DNA from: Phycisphaerae bacterium
GTDB lineage: Bacteria > Planctomycetota > Phycisphaerae > Phycisphaerales > UBA1924
Assembly (NCBI GenBank): GCA_002706885.1
Contig: PAKY01000001.1
Coordinates: 1-64,000 of the forward strand
DNA length: 64,000 bases
Direction of reading: 5' to 3'
Below the pieces are notes generated by a model. The model saw only the letters and a program-made list of their open reading frames with translations, was not told the origin of the DNA and made no database searches. Positions 25,238-33,190 of this stretch are shown piece after piece; the first letter of the stretch is position 1, and each line of letters opens with the position of its first letter. The position numbers were made by a program, and so were the translations under genes.

Positions 25238-27697
25238 ATGACACGGCGCCGCTGGGCGATCATCCTCATCGTGCTCGGCGTCTACGCGGCGCTCGTGATC
25301 GCCTCGCACGCGCTGGCTCGACCGAGCGATCGACCCGCAGACACTCCGTCGCAAGCGGTGACGACAGCGATCTTCGATCGCGACGGCGTTCTTGACGGCG
25401 GCGCGGCCGCCGTCGCTTTCCACCGTTGGCGCCCGACCCAGGAGGTAGTCGGCGAGCCGGTGCTTCTCCTTCATGGGTCACCGGGTGGCCTCGACAACTT
25501 TCGATCGCGGGGCGGGCTCGCCGATCAGATCGCCGCCACCGGCCGCGAGGTCATCGCGTTCGACCTGCCGGGGTTTGGACGATCGACGCTCCACGTTCCC
25601 GACCTGTCGACGCGGGCGCACGCGAGGTACGCGCTCGCAGCGCTCACGGAGCTCGACATCGAGCGGGCACACGTCGTCGGATGGTCGATGGGCGGCGGCG
25701 TGGCGCTCGACATGGCGGAGATCGCGCCCGATCGCGTGGCGAGCGTCACGCTGCTCGGCGCGATCGCCACGCAGGAAACGGAGGGCTCGGGGAGCTACCT
25801 GTTCGAGCACGCGAAGTACGGGCTCGGCCTTGCAGCGTTCTGGGCGTTGCAGAACCTCACGCCGCACTTCGGAGCGGTTGACATCGGTCGCGAGCAGACC
25901 GCGTGGCTCCACAACTTCTTTGATACCGACCAGCGTCGGTATCGCTCAATCCTCGAGACCACGGATACACCGATCCTCATCGTCCATGGGCGACGGGACT
26001 TCCTCGTGTACGACTGGGCAGCGGAGCGGCACCATGAGCTTGCGCCGCGCAGCAGCCTGGTAATGACACCGTACAGCCACTTCTTCCCGTTCTCCGCCAC
26101 ACAATCGGAGCACGTTGCGACGATCCTCGCGCCGTTCATTGAGCGGCACGACGACCCGTCCGCGGTGGCGATCGGCGAACGGGTCGATCTCGCGCCGGTG
26201 GGCGATCGCGGATGGTGGGGGTGGTTCACATCCCTGGTACGCGTCGCGCCCTGGTGGGCGCTTCTGGTTGTCATCGTGGTCGTCGGGCGCTGGCGGTTCG
26301 ACGCAACGGCGGGGTTGTGCGTGTTGCTGGCGATCGACCTGTCGCTCGATGGCGGGCTGATGGCGTTCGCGTTGCTCGTTGCTTCACTGACCCGCTCACG
26401 GATGTGGTGGGAGCGAGCAGGCGTCGTGCGTTGGGCGGCGCGGGTCGTCTGGCCGGTCCTCATTGCGCTGGCGCTCGGGCCGGCGAAGGCGACGGCGGTG
26501 ATGTCGGGGTGGCATCGCGAGATCGACGCAATCAGCGCGATACCGGCTTGGGTCGTGATCACGGCAACGCTCGCGGTTGGTCGGCGGCTCTGCACGCGCG
26601 TCGCGCGACAGCGTCTCCTCGCAGGCTCTCGGCGCATCGCATCGCACGAGTGGTGGCCTTCGTGGGCGCTGTACGCGCCGGTGGTTCCGGTCATGGCGCG
26701 CGCGGCGTGGCGTCACGGCGGGCCACTGGTCTGGACGTGCTCGAATCCGGGGGTCGAGCCGGGCGGGGGCGTGATCGGCGAGCGGAAGAGCGAGATCCTC
26801 GAAGGATTCGACCAGACGGACCCGCGCGTGCTCGCGTCGATGGTGCTGAGGCGGACCGGTGATCTTGAGGACGACGTCCGTACCGCGGACACGCTGATCC
26901 GAGCGGAGGTGATCGGCGGGTATCCGTGCATCGTGAAGCCCGAGTCGGGGTACCGGGGCGTGGGTGTGCGGGTCGTTCAAGGGATTGATGACCTCCGGGC
27001 CACGCTGCGGGTCGCGCATCGGGACCTGTGCGCGCAGCGGTATCACGCGGGGCCGCATGAATTCGGCGCCTTATGGGCGCGCGAGGTCTCGACCATCGGG
27101 CATGAAGACGCGGCGCCAGGGCCGCACGGGCGCGTGATCGCGGTCACTCGGAAGACGTTCCCGGTTGTCGTTGGCGATGGGCGGCGCACGCTTCGCGCGT
27201 TGATCCTTCGCGACCCTCGGTACCGTGTGCAGGCACGGATGTTCTTCGAGAGGCGGCGTGAGCGGCTCGACGAGGTGATCCCGCGCGGCGAACGGGTCAC
27301 GCTCAGCGCGACTGGGAATCATGCGCAGGGAAGCATGTTCTCCGACGGGGCGGACCTGCTGACGCCCGACCTTGAGGCGTCGATCGACGAGGTGATGCGG
27401 GCGTGGCGCGGACCGAACGGCGAACCGTTCGACTTCGGGCGTTTCGACGCGCGGTACGCGGACGAGGAAGAGCTGCGAGCGGGGCGCGGCTTTGCGATCA
27501 TCGAGCTCAACGGCGTGACGAGCGAGCCGACGAACATGTACGACCCATCGAAGCCCCCGACGTGGGCGTGGAGGTTGCTCGCGATGCAGTGGCGAGCGAT
27601 GTTCGAGATCGGCGCCCGCCGCCGGTCCCTAGGCAGGAAGCCGATGACGTTCGGCGAGATCGTCCGTGGCGTCGCCTCGGATCAGAACGTGGAGTGA
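25238..27697 (+). CDS. Alpha/beta-hydrolase - membrane - ATP-grasp fusion protein
   Basis: An 819-residue three-part protein. Residues 7-27 are a membrane anchor. Residues about 70-310 are an alpha/beta hydrolase: oxyanion HGSPGG, nucleophile Ser150 in GWSMGGG, Asp254 in HGRRDF and His281 in YSHFFPF. Residues about 335-490 contain about five hydrophobic segments. Residues about 515-800 form an ATP-grasp carboxylate-amine ligase-like domain: Lys567 in YPCIVKPESGYRG, a VVGDGRRTL motif as in cyanophycin-synthetase-type ligases, and metal-binding Glu756/Asn758 in IIELNGVTSEP. The fusion suggests ligation and hydrolysis of amide or ester bonds at the membrane. The substrate is unknown. The upstream PLP enzyme homolog is probably its partner. 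Confidence 0.87.
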   Translation: MTRRRWAIILIVLGVYAALVIASHALARPSDRPADTPSQAVTTAIFDRDGVLDGGAAAVAFHRWRPTQEVVGEPVLLLHGSPGGLDNFRSRGGLADQIAATGREVIAFDLPGFGRSTLHVPDLSTRAHARYALAALTELDIERAHVVGWSMGGGVALDMAEIAPDRVASVTLLGAIATQETEGSGSYLFEHAKYGLGLAAFWALQNLTPHFGAVDIGREQTAWLHNFFDTDQRRYRSILETTDTPILIVHGRRDFLVYDWAAERHHELAPRSSLVMTPYSHFFPFSATQSEHVATILAPFIERHDDPSAVAIGERVDLAPVGDRGWWGWFTSLVRVAPWWALLVVIVVVGRWRFDATAGLCVLLAIDLSLDGGLMAFALLVASLTRSRMWWERAGVVRWAARVVWPVLIALALGPAKATAVMSGWHREIDAISAIPAWVVITATLAVGRRLCTRVARQRLLAGSRRIASHEWWPSWALYAPVVPVMARAAWRHGGPLVWTCSNPGVEPGGGVIGERKSEILEGFDQTDPRVLASMVLRRTGDLEDDVRTADTLIRAEVIGGYPCIVKPESGYRGVGVRVVQGIDDLRATLRVAHRDLCAQRYHAGPHEFGALWAREVSTIGHEDAAPGPHGRVIAVTRKTFPVVVGDGRRTLRALILRDPRYRVQARMFFERRRERLDEVIPRGERVTLSATGNHAQGSMFSDGADLLTPDLEASIDEVMRAWRGPNGEPFDFGRFDARYADEEELRAGRGFAIIELNGVTSEPTNMYDPSKPPTWAWRLLAMQWRAMFEIGARRRSLGRKPMTFGEIVRGVASDQNVE

Positions 27698-27707
27698 CGA
27701 GAAGACG

Positions 27708-28424
27708 TCAAGGCTGCAAACGCGTCGAGGACCAAGGCCCAGCGTTGTAGTCGTCGCCATCACGGGTGAGATCTCGGCGCCAGAGCGCACGATCGTGCAC
27801 GCGGCCGACGCCGCTGCACCAGAGCTCGACGGTCTCCGCCCAGACGCGGTATCCGCCCCAGTGCGGGGGGCGGGGGATCACGAGTTCGTCGGCGTGCCCG
27901 TCCACGATCTTTCGGAGGTCGATGTCGAGCTCGACCGCGCGTTCGGCGACCTGCATAAGCAAGGCCTCGCGGCTTTCGATCGGTTGGCTCTGGTCGCTCG
28001 ACCAGGCGCCGAGGCGCTTCTCCCACGCCCTTGAGGCGAAGTAGGCGTCTGACTGCTCGGCTGGGGCGTGGGTGACGGGCCCGGTGATGCGGATCTGGCG
28101 GTCGAGGGCGTCCCAGTGCATGACGAGTGCGGCGCGGGGGTTGGCCTCGAGTTCGCGCCCTTTTCGGCTTTGATAGTTCGTGTAGAAAATCACGGAACCG
28201 CTGTCGGCGTCGAAGTGCTTGCACAGAACGATGCGGGCACTCGGGGCGCCGGTTTCGTCGGCGGTGGCGAGCGTCATCGCGTTGGGATTCGGCTGCACGG
28301 CTCGATCGCGGGCGTCGTTGAACCATGTTTCGGCGATGCCGAATGGATCGTCAGGGAGAGGGTCGGGGAGGGATTCGCCTTCGCCAACGCCGCCGAGCGC
28401 GTTCATCAGATCGTTTTCGGCCAT
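27708..28424 (-). CDS. pdxH: Pyridoxine/pyridoxamine 5'-phosphate oxidase
   Basis: An FMN-dependent cytoplasmic enzyme that makes pyridoxal 5'-phosphate. The 238-residue reading starts at the ATG at 28424. It contains NAMTLATADETGAPSARIVLCK, FYTNYQSRKGREL, RITGPVTHAP, YFASRAWEKRLGAWSSDQS (with the typical S/R-x-x-x-IGAWASxQS pattern), PPHWGGYRVW and the terminal RLQP of PdxH. TATCCT lies five bases before the ATG and no ribosome binding site is visible, so a leaderless mRNA is likely. It is convergent with the fusion gene; PLP is the cofactor family of two nearby proteins (23.9 and 30.7 kb). Confidence 0.95.
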   Translation of the reverse strand: MAENDLMNALGGVGEGESLPDPLPDDPFGIAETWFNDARDRAVQPNPNAMTLATADETGAPSARIVLCKHFDADSGSVIFYTNYQSRKGRELEANPRAALVMHWDALDRQIRITGPVTHAPAEQSDAYFASRAWEKRLGAWSSDQSQPIESREALLMQVAERAVELDIDLRKIVDGHADELVIPRPPHWGGYRVWAETVELWCSGVGRVHDRALWRRDLTRDGDDYNAGPWSSTRLQP

Positions 28425-28429
28425 ACGCG

Positions 28430-28435
28430 AGGATA
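28430..28435 (-). promoter_or_regulatory. -10 element (TATCCT) before pdxH
   Basis: TATCCT on the minus strand ends five bases before the chosen ATG of pdxH and no Shine-Dalgarno sequence intervenes. Confidence 0.4.
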
Positions 28436-28656
28436 TGCGGCTCGGCCGAACGCCTGAGCCCGGATGTGGCCGCTCGCGATGTGCACCATCTGTGGACAAA
28501 GAGTCACTTGCTGCGCCTTTCGACGATCCCCCTTTCGCTGGGATACGAATGGTGGCACACTCTCGTGGTCACTGGCTTCGCCAGGGAGGGTTTCTCATCG
28601 ATCCGAACGGTTCAGCGCCAGGCGGTGCGGCGGGCGCGGTCACGACGCCCGGAGGG

Positions 28657-30399
28657 ATGAACGGCGCGGGCAAACGCGGCGATCGGCGTGCGCGCGCCGC
28701 GGGCGCGAGCCTCGAGAAGCTCTTCGACCGCGTGCCCCCCCACTCGCTCGACGCCGAGCAGAGCCTCCTTGGCTCGCTGCTGCTCGACCCTGCGATGTTC
28801 GGCGACGTCATCACGCTCGTCTCCGAAGGGTCGCAGTTCTACAGCCAGGCGCACGCCGCGATCTTCGATGCGATGCGCACGCTGCACGACCAGACCGCGG
28901 GCGTCGATGTGGTGCAGCTCGGCGAACTGCTCCGTGACAAGCAGATCCTCGACCTCGCGGGGGGCGAGGAGTACCTCGTCGACCTCGCGAGCGCTGCGCC
29001 GTCCGCAGCGGGCGCGGTGCGGTACGCGCGGATCGTCGCGAACAAGGCGCGGCTGCGGAAGCTGATCGACGCGGCGGGCGAGATCCTCTACGACGCGTAC
29101 CACGCGCAGGCCGTGACCGACGACGAGACGGACGAGGTCATCGACGGCGCCGAGCAGCGGATCTTCGACATCGCGAGCCAGAAGGAGAACTCGGGGCCGG
29201 AGCAGCTCAAGGAGCTGATCCAGCGCGAGTTCGACCGGATCGAGGCGATGGCCGACGGCGGGGGTCACGCGGGTGTGCCCACCGGATACGAGGAGCTCGA
29301 CGAGCTGACGAGCGGGCTGCAGGAGGGCGAGATGCTCATCCTCGCCGCGCGTCCGTCGATGGGCAAGACCGCGTTCGCGCTGAACCTCGCGGAGCAGATC
29401 GCGATGGGCGGGCGGACGCCTTGGAGCCCGAAGTCTGCCGATCACATCGCGCGTGCCGTCGGGGTGTTCAGCCTCGAGATGAGCCGCGAGGCGCTCGCGC
29501 AGCGTCTTCTCAGCGCCCGTTCGGGCGTGCCGAGCGAGAAGCTCCGCTCGGGCGAGGTCTCGATGGACGGCTGGAAGAAGCTCAACGAGGCCGCGGGCGA
29601 GCTCTACGACGCTCCAATCTTCATCGACGACACGCCGGGGTTGACGGTGCTCCAGATGCGCGCCCGCGCGCGGCGGATGAAGGAGCGGTACGACCTCCAG
29701 GCGATCGTGATCGACTACCTCCAGCTCCTGACCGCGCCGCACGCGGCGAAGGAGAGCCGACAGGTCGAGGTGAGCACGATCAGCCGCCAGATCAAGGCGC
29801 TCGCGCGCGAGCTCAAGCTGCCGATCATCTGCCTCGCGCAGTTGAACCGCGGCGCGGAGCAGCGCGAGCGGAACAGGCCACGGATGAGCGACCTCCGCGA
29901 ATCGGGGTCGATCGAGCAGGACGCGGACGTCGTGATGCTGTTGCACCGAGAGGCTTATTACCACCGAGGAGACCCGGAATGGGACCCCAAGAGCCCCGAG
30001 TTCAACCCGGACAACGAGGACAAGCTCAACCTTGCCGAGCTGATCATCGCGAAGCAGCGGAACGGCCCGACCGGGACGGTGAACCTGGTCTGGGACGAAT
30101 CGGTGACGCGCTTCAAGAATCGCGACCATCATCACGGCTCGCACGGGGGCGGCTACGGCGGCTCTGGCGGGGGCGGATACGGTCATTCCGGCGCGAGCTA
30201 CGGGGCGCCACCCCCACCGCCGCCGCCATCGCCGGGCGGATCGCCCGAGTCTGAACCGCCGTCTTACGGCGGAGCGTTCCGCGCGGGGCCGATGACAGGA
30301 CCGATCGATGGCCACCGCGACGGGGGCGGGCCCGATCGCGGGAGCCCGCTCGGGCTTCCCGGCGTGGACGACGATGACGACGACATCGCGCCGTTCTGA
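28657..30399 (+). CDS. dnaB: Replicative DNA helicase DnaB with SSB-like C-terminal tail
   Basis: The hexameric helicase that unwinds DNA at the replication fork. From the ATG at 28657 it has 580 residues; GGAGG is only one base upstream, so a start further 5' (for example the ATG at 28549) is possible. The N-terminal DnaB domain begins VPPHSLDAEQSLLGSLLLD. The RecA-like domain has Walker A ARPSMGKTAF (Lys237), GVFSLEMS, IDYLQL and SDLRESGSIEQDADVVMLLHR. After the usual end (TGTVNLVWDE..TRF) a tail of about 95 residues follows, rich in His, Gly and Pro, and ends DDDDDDIAPF. That ending closely resembles the acidic tip of single-strand binding protein. Confidence 0.95.
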   Translation: MNGAGKRGDRRARAAGASLEKLFDRVPPHSLDAEQSLLGSLLLDPAMFGDVITLVSEGSQFYSQAHAAIFDAMRTLHDQTAGVDVVQLGELLRDKQILDLAGGEEYLVDLASAAPSAAGAVRYARIVANKARLRKLIDAAGEILYDAYHAQAVTDDETDEVIDGAEQRIFDIASQKENSGPEQLKELIQREFDRIEAMADGGGHAGVPTGYEELDELTSGLQEGEMLILAARPSMGKTAFALNLAEQIAMGGRTPWSPKSADHIARAVGVFSLEMSREALAQRLLSARSGVPSEKLRSGEVSMDGWKKLNEAAGELYDAPIFIDDTPGLTVLQMRARARRMKERYDLQAIVIDYLQLLTAPHAAKESRQVEVSTISRQIKALARELKLPIICLAQLNRGAEQRERNRPRMSDLRESGSIEQDADVVMLLHREAYYHRGDPEWDPKSPEFNPDNEDKLNLAELIIAKQRNGPTGTVNLVWDESVTRFKNRDHHHGSHGGGYGGSGGGGYGHSGASYGAPPPPPPPSPGGSPESEPPSYGGAFRAGPMTGPIDGHRDGGGPDRGSPLGLPGVDDDDDDIAPF

Positions 30400-30444
30400 A
30401 CGCCTCTCCCGGCCCCCTTCTGACCGCTGATCCGACGAACGGGC

Positions 30445-30472
30445 TTGACGCCGCCGAAATCCGCGGTACGCT
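30445..30472 (+). promoter_or_regulatory. Sigma70-type promoter before the SAM riboswitch
   Basis: TTGACG (30445-30450) and TACGCT (30467-30472) are separated by 16 bases. A start near 30479 would coincide with the 5' side of the riboswitch P1 stem. Confidence 0.65.
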
Positions 30473-30477
30473 CTTCC

Positions 30478-30592
30478 CGATTGCATCAAGAGTCCCGGGG
30501 CGCCTCAAACGGTCCCGGGCGGCAACCGAGCGGTCGATCAGCGATCCGCCACGGTGCCGAGGCCAGCCCCGGCGTGGGGAACGATGCGGTCG
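30478..30592 (+). ncRNA. SAM riboswitch (SAM-I/S-box-like)
   Basis: Landmarks of the S-box family occur in order: GCATC|AAGAG (30483-30492), CCCGGG/CCCGGG forming the P2 arm, GGCAACC (30520-30526), a P3 hairpin GCGGTCG...CGATCCGC, CACGGTGCC followed by CCAGC, and a GATGC (30583-30587) that pairs with the 5' GCATC to close P1. It lies about 100 bases before a PLP enzyme of methionine/cysteine metabolism, the expected kind of target. Subclass (SAM-I versus SAM-IV) would need a covariance model. Confidence 0.82.
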
Positions 30593-30694
30593 GACGGACG
30601 GGCGATGACCCGGCGATCCGGCAAAACGGCAGCGACGGTCGCTGCGGTCCACGCCATGTCTGGATGATCTTGATGCCGGAAAGGGATCCGGCAT

Positions 30695-32020
30695 ATGGGA
30701 CATCGCACGCTTTCTTCGAACGGGTTCGGGACCACCACCTCCACCGCCACCGCGCGTCACTCGGACGCGGCGACGATCTGCGCTCACGCGGGCATCGGGT
30801 CGGGCGATGGGCAGCCGCTCGTCACGCCCTTGTGTGCTTCGACGACGTTCTGCCGCGACGGGGTCGGGTCGCAGGCGGAACACCAGTACAGCAGGGTGAG
30901 CAATCCGACCGTGGCGGCCCTTGAGGACGCGCTGGCGCAGCTCGAGGACGCCGCGGGCAGCGTCTGCTTCGGGAGCGGGCTCGCGGCCGAGACCGCGTTG
31001 TTCCTCGCGACGCTTCGCTCGGGCGATCACGCGGTCTGCGCACGATCGGTCTATGGCGGCACGACGCGGCTGATCCGCGAGATCTTCGGGCATCTGGGTG
31101 TGGAATCGACGTTCGTCGACGCGACGGACGCCAAGGCGATCGAAGAGGCGGTGATCCCGGGTCGGACGAAGCTCGTCTTCGTCGAGACGCCCGCGAACCC
31201 GACGCTCGAACTCACTGATATCCGCGCCGCGGCGCGTGCCGCTCGTCAATCGGGCGCTTTGCTCGCGGTGGACAACACGTTCCTCACCTCGGTGCTTCAG
31301 AAGCCGCTCGACCTCGGGGCGGACGTCTCGGTGTACTCGACCACGAAGTTCATCGAGGGGCACTCCGTCGCCACCGGCGGCGCGCTGGTCTCGCGTGACC
31401 CGGCGCTGCTCGAGAAGCTCCGCTTCACGCGGAAGTGCACGGGCGGCATCCAGGCGCCGTTCAACGCTTGGGAGACGCTTCGCGGGCTCAAGACGCTCGC
31501 GCTGCGCGTGCAGCGCCAGTCGGCGACGGCGGAACGCGTCGCGGCGTGGCTCGCTGAGCGCTCGGAGATCGGCGTCGTCTACCACCCCTCACGTCCGCGG
31601 GATGTCGCCCAGCGAGCGATCGCCGATCGCCAGCATCTCGGCGCGAAGGGGTCCCGTCACGGCGCCGTCGTCACGATCGAGCTCGGCGGCGAGTACGCCC
31701 TCGCGACCGCGGCGGCGTTCTGTCGGGCTCTCAAGCTCTGTCGACTCGTCGAGCACGTCGGATCAACCGAAACCCTGGTCACGCACCCCGCCACGATGAC
31801 CCACGCGGATGTGCCGCCCGAGCAGCGCGCGGCGGCGGGGGTGAGCGATGGGCTGGTGCGGATCAGCGTCGGGCTTGAAGAACCGGACGAGATCATCGCG
31901 GACCTGGCGCGCGGGATCGACGCGGCCCGCGCGGCGGCGACTGGGCGATCGGGCGAGACGGGGCGGAGCGGGGACGCTTCCTCTCGGCAGCGGCGATCCC
32001 CGGCCGAGGTGTGCGCGTGA
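30695..32020 (+). CDS. Cys/Met-metabolism PLP-dependent enzyme (cystathionine gamma-synthase/O-acylhomoserine sulfhydrylase family)
   Basis: A 441-residue cytoplasmic enzyme of the trans-sulfuration family. The PLP lysine is Lys218 in SVYSTTKFIEGHS. Other signatures are Asp193 in AVDNTFLTS, GGTTRL, VFVETPANPT, GGIQAPFNAWETLRGLKTL, the substrate-binding VEHVGSTETLVTHPATMTH and the terminal LVRISVGLEEPDEI. The ATG at 30695 follows AAGGGA by about ten bases. The last 30 residues (GRSGETGRSG...) are a low-complexity tail. A SAM riboswitch in the leader indicates a role in methionine synthesis. Synthase, sulfhydrylase and lyase cannot be separated by eye. Confidence 0.9.
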   Translation: MGHRTLSSNGFGTTTSTATARHSDAATICAHAGIGSGDGQPLVTPLCASTTFCRDGVGSQAEHQYSRVSNPTVAALEDALAQLEDAAGSVCFGSGLAAETALFLATLRSGDHAVCARSVYGGTTRLIREIFGHLGVESTFVDATDAKAIEEAVIPGRTKLVFVETPANPTLELTDIRAAARAARQSGALLAVDNTFLTSVLQKPLDLGADVSVYSTTKFIEGHSVATGGALVSRDPALLEKLRFTRKCTGGIQAPFNAWETLRGLKTLALRVQRQSATAERVAAWLAERSEIGVVYHPSRPRDVAQRAIADRQHLGAKGSRHGAVVTIELGGEYALATAAAFCRALKLCRLVEHVGSTETLVTHPATMTHADVPPEQRAAAGVSDGLVRISVGLEEPDEIIADLARGIDAARAAATGRSGETGRSGDASSRQRRSPAEVCA

Positions 32021-32055
32021 AAGCACGGCGGCGCGATTTCCATTGAAATGGGCGC

Positions 32056-33159
32056 GTGCGTCAATCGCTACGGCCTGAGGAACTCGATCGGATCGCTCCC
32101 CGACGCCCCGCGTGGCGACGGAAGCTGTCGCGCGAGTGGTGTTTCACGCGGATCGTTCTGAACCGGCTGCGGTGGCAACTCGGCGTGCTCGTGGTGCTGC
32201 TGGGCATCGGCGGGGTGATGTTCAACCAGCTCGGCGACACGCCGAAGTCGCTCACGGAGTCGATCTATTACACCTGGTCGCTGATCTTCGGCGAGCCGCC
32301 CGTGCAGTTTCCGCGTCACTGGGCGCTGGAGGCGTTGTTCTTCGTCGTCCCGGTGATCGGATTGACGGTCGTGCTTGAAGGGCTCATTGAGTTCGCGCTG
32401 TTGCTGCGCGATCGGCGGCGGAGCGAGAAGGAGTGGTGCCGGGCGATGTGCAAAATCCTCCACGATCATGTCGTGCTCGTCGGCCTCGGACGGCTGGGCT
32501 ACCGCGTGTATCAGCTGCTCAGGCGACTCGGGATCGATGTGGTCGTCATCGAGGTCGACGAGAAGAACCAGTTCCTCGAGGACGTGCGGCGCGACGGGAG
32601 CCCGCTGTTCATCGGCGACGGGCGTCGCGAGGCGCTGCTCGGCGACGCGAACCTTGCTTACGCGCGGAGCATCGTGCTGGCGTCATCGAACGACCTCGCG
32701 AACCTCGAGATCGCGCTCGACGCGAAGCGGATCAGGCCGGACATCCGCGTCATCGTGCGCATGTTCGACCAGAACATGGCCGACAAGATCGCCGACGGGT
32801 TCAACATCCGCCTCGCGCTGAGCCAGTCGGCGATCTCCGCGCCCGCGTTCGCCGCGGCGGCCCTCGATCCCGACGTGGTCAACACGACCGTCATCGCAGG
32901 GCGGCTCGTCGTCGTGAAGCGTTGGACGGTCGACCCGGGGGGCCCGCTGGCGGGCAAGACGGTTGGCCAGCTCATGGACGCTCATGAGGTCGCGGTGATC
33001 GAGCGCACGCCGGCGCATGAACTCGACGAGCACCGCCTGTTCCCCCCCACCTACATCGAGCTCAAGCCGGGCGACGAGCTTCTGGTGCAGGGCCCGATGG
33101 AGGAGCTGGTGCGGCTCAGGGGAACGGAAGAAGAGGCACGGAGGCACGAAGGCACGTAG
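32056..33159 (+). CDS. RCK/TrkA-N-domain ion-channel protein with non-canonical pore
   Basis: A 367-residue inner-membrane protein. Two transmembrane helices (about 40-60 and 88-115) flank a pore-like loop. The cytoplasmic part is a TrkA-N Rossmann domain (HVVLVGLGRLGYRVYQLL, VVVIEVDEKNQFL, VLASSNDLANLEIAL) followed by a TrkA-C-like domain (about 275-355; GKTVGQL, FPPTYIELKPGDELLVQG). The overall plan is that of a two-helix RCK potassium channel, but the filter position reads SLIFGEPP instead of TVGYGD, so ion selectivity is uncertain. The start is GTG. The final residues GTEEEARRHEGT are encoded by a GGCACGGAGGCACGAAGGCAC repeat, which seems to have replaced the original end. Confidence 0.87.
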   Translation: MRQSLRPEELDRIAPRRPAWRRKLSREWCFTRIVLNRLRWQLGVLVVLLGIGGVMFNQLGDTPKSLTESIYYTWSLIFGEPPVQFPRHWALEALFFVVPVIGLTVVLEGLIEFALLLRDRRRSEKEWCRAMCKILHDHVVLVGLGRLGYRVYQLLRRLGIDVVVIEVDEKNQFLEDVRRDGSPLFIGDGRREALLGDANLAYARSIVLASSNDLANLEIALDAKRIRPDIRVIVRMFDQNMADKIADGFNIRLALSQSAISAPAFAAAALDPDVVNTTVIAGRLVVVKRWTVDPGGPLAGKTVGQLMDAHEVAVIERTPAHELDEHRLFPPTYIELKPGDELLVQGPMEELVRLRGTEEEARRHEGT

Positions 33160-33190
33160 GGCTGTGGTCCGTCGGCCGGTCCCCTAAGCG

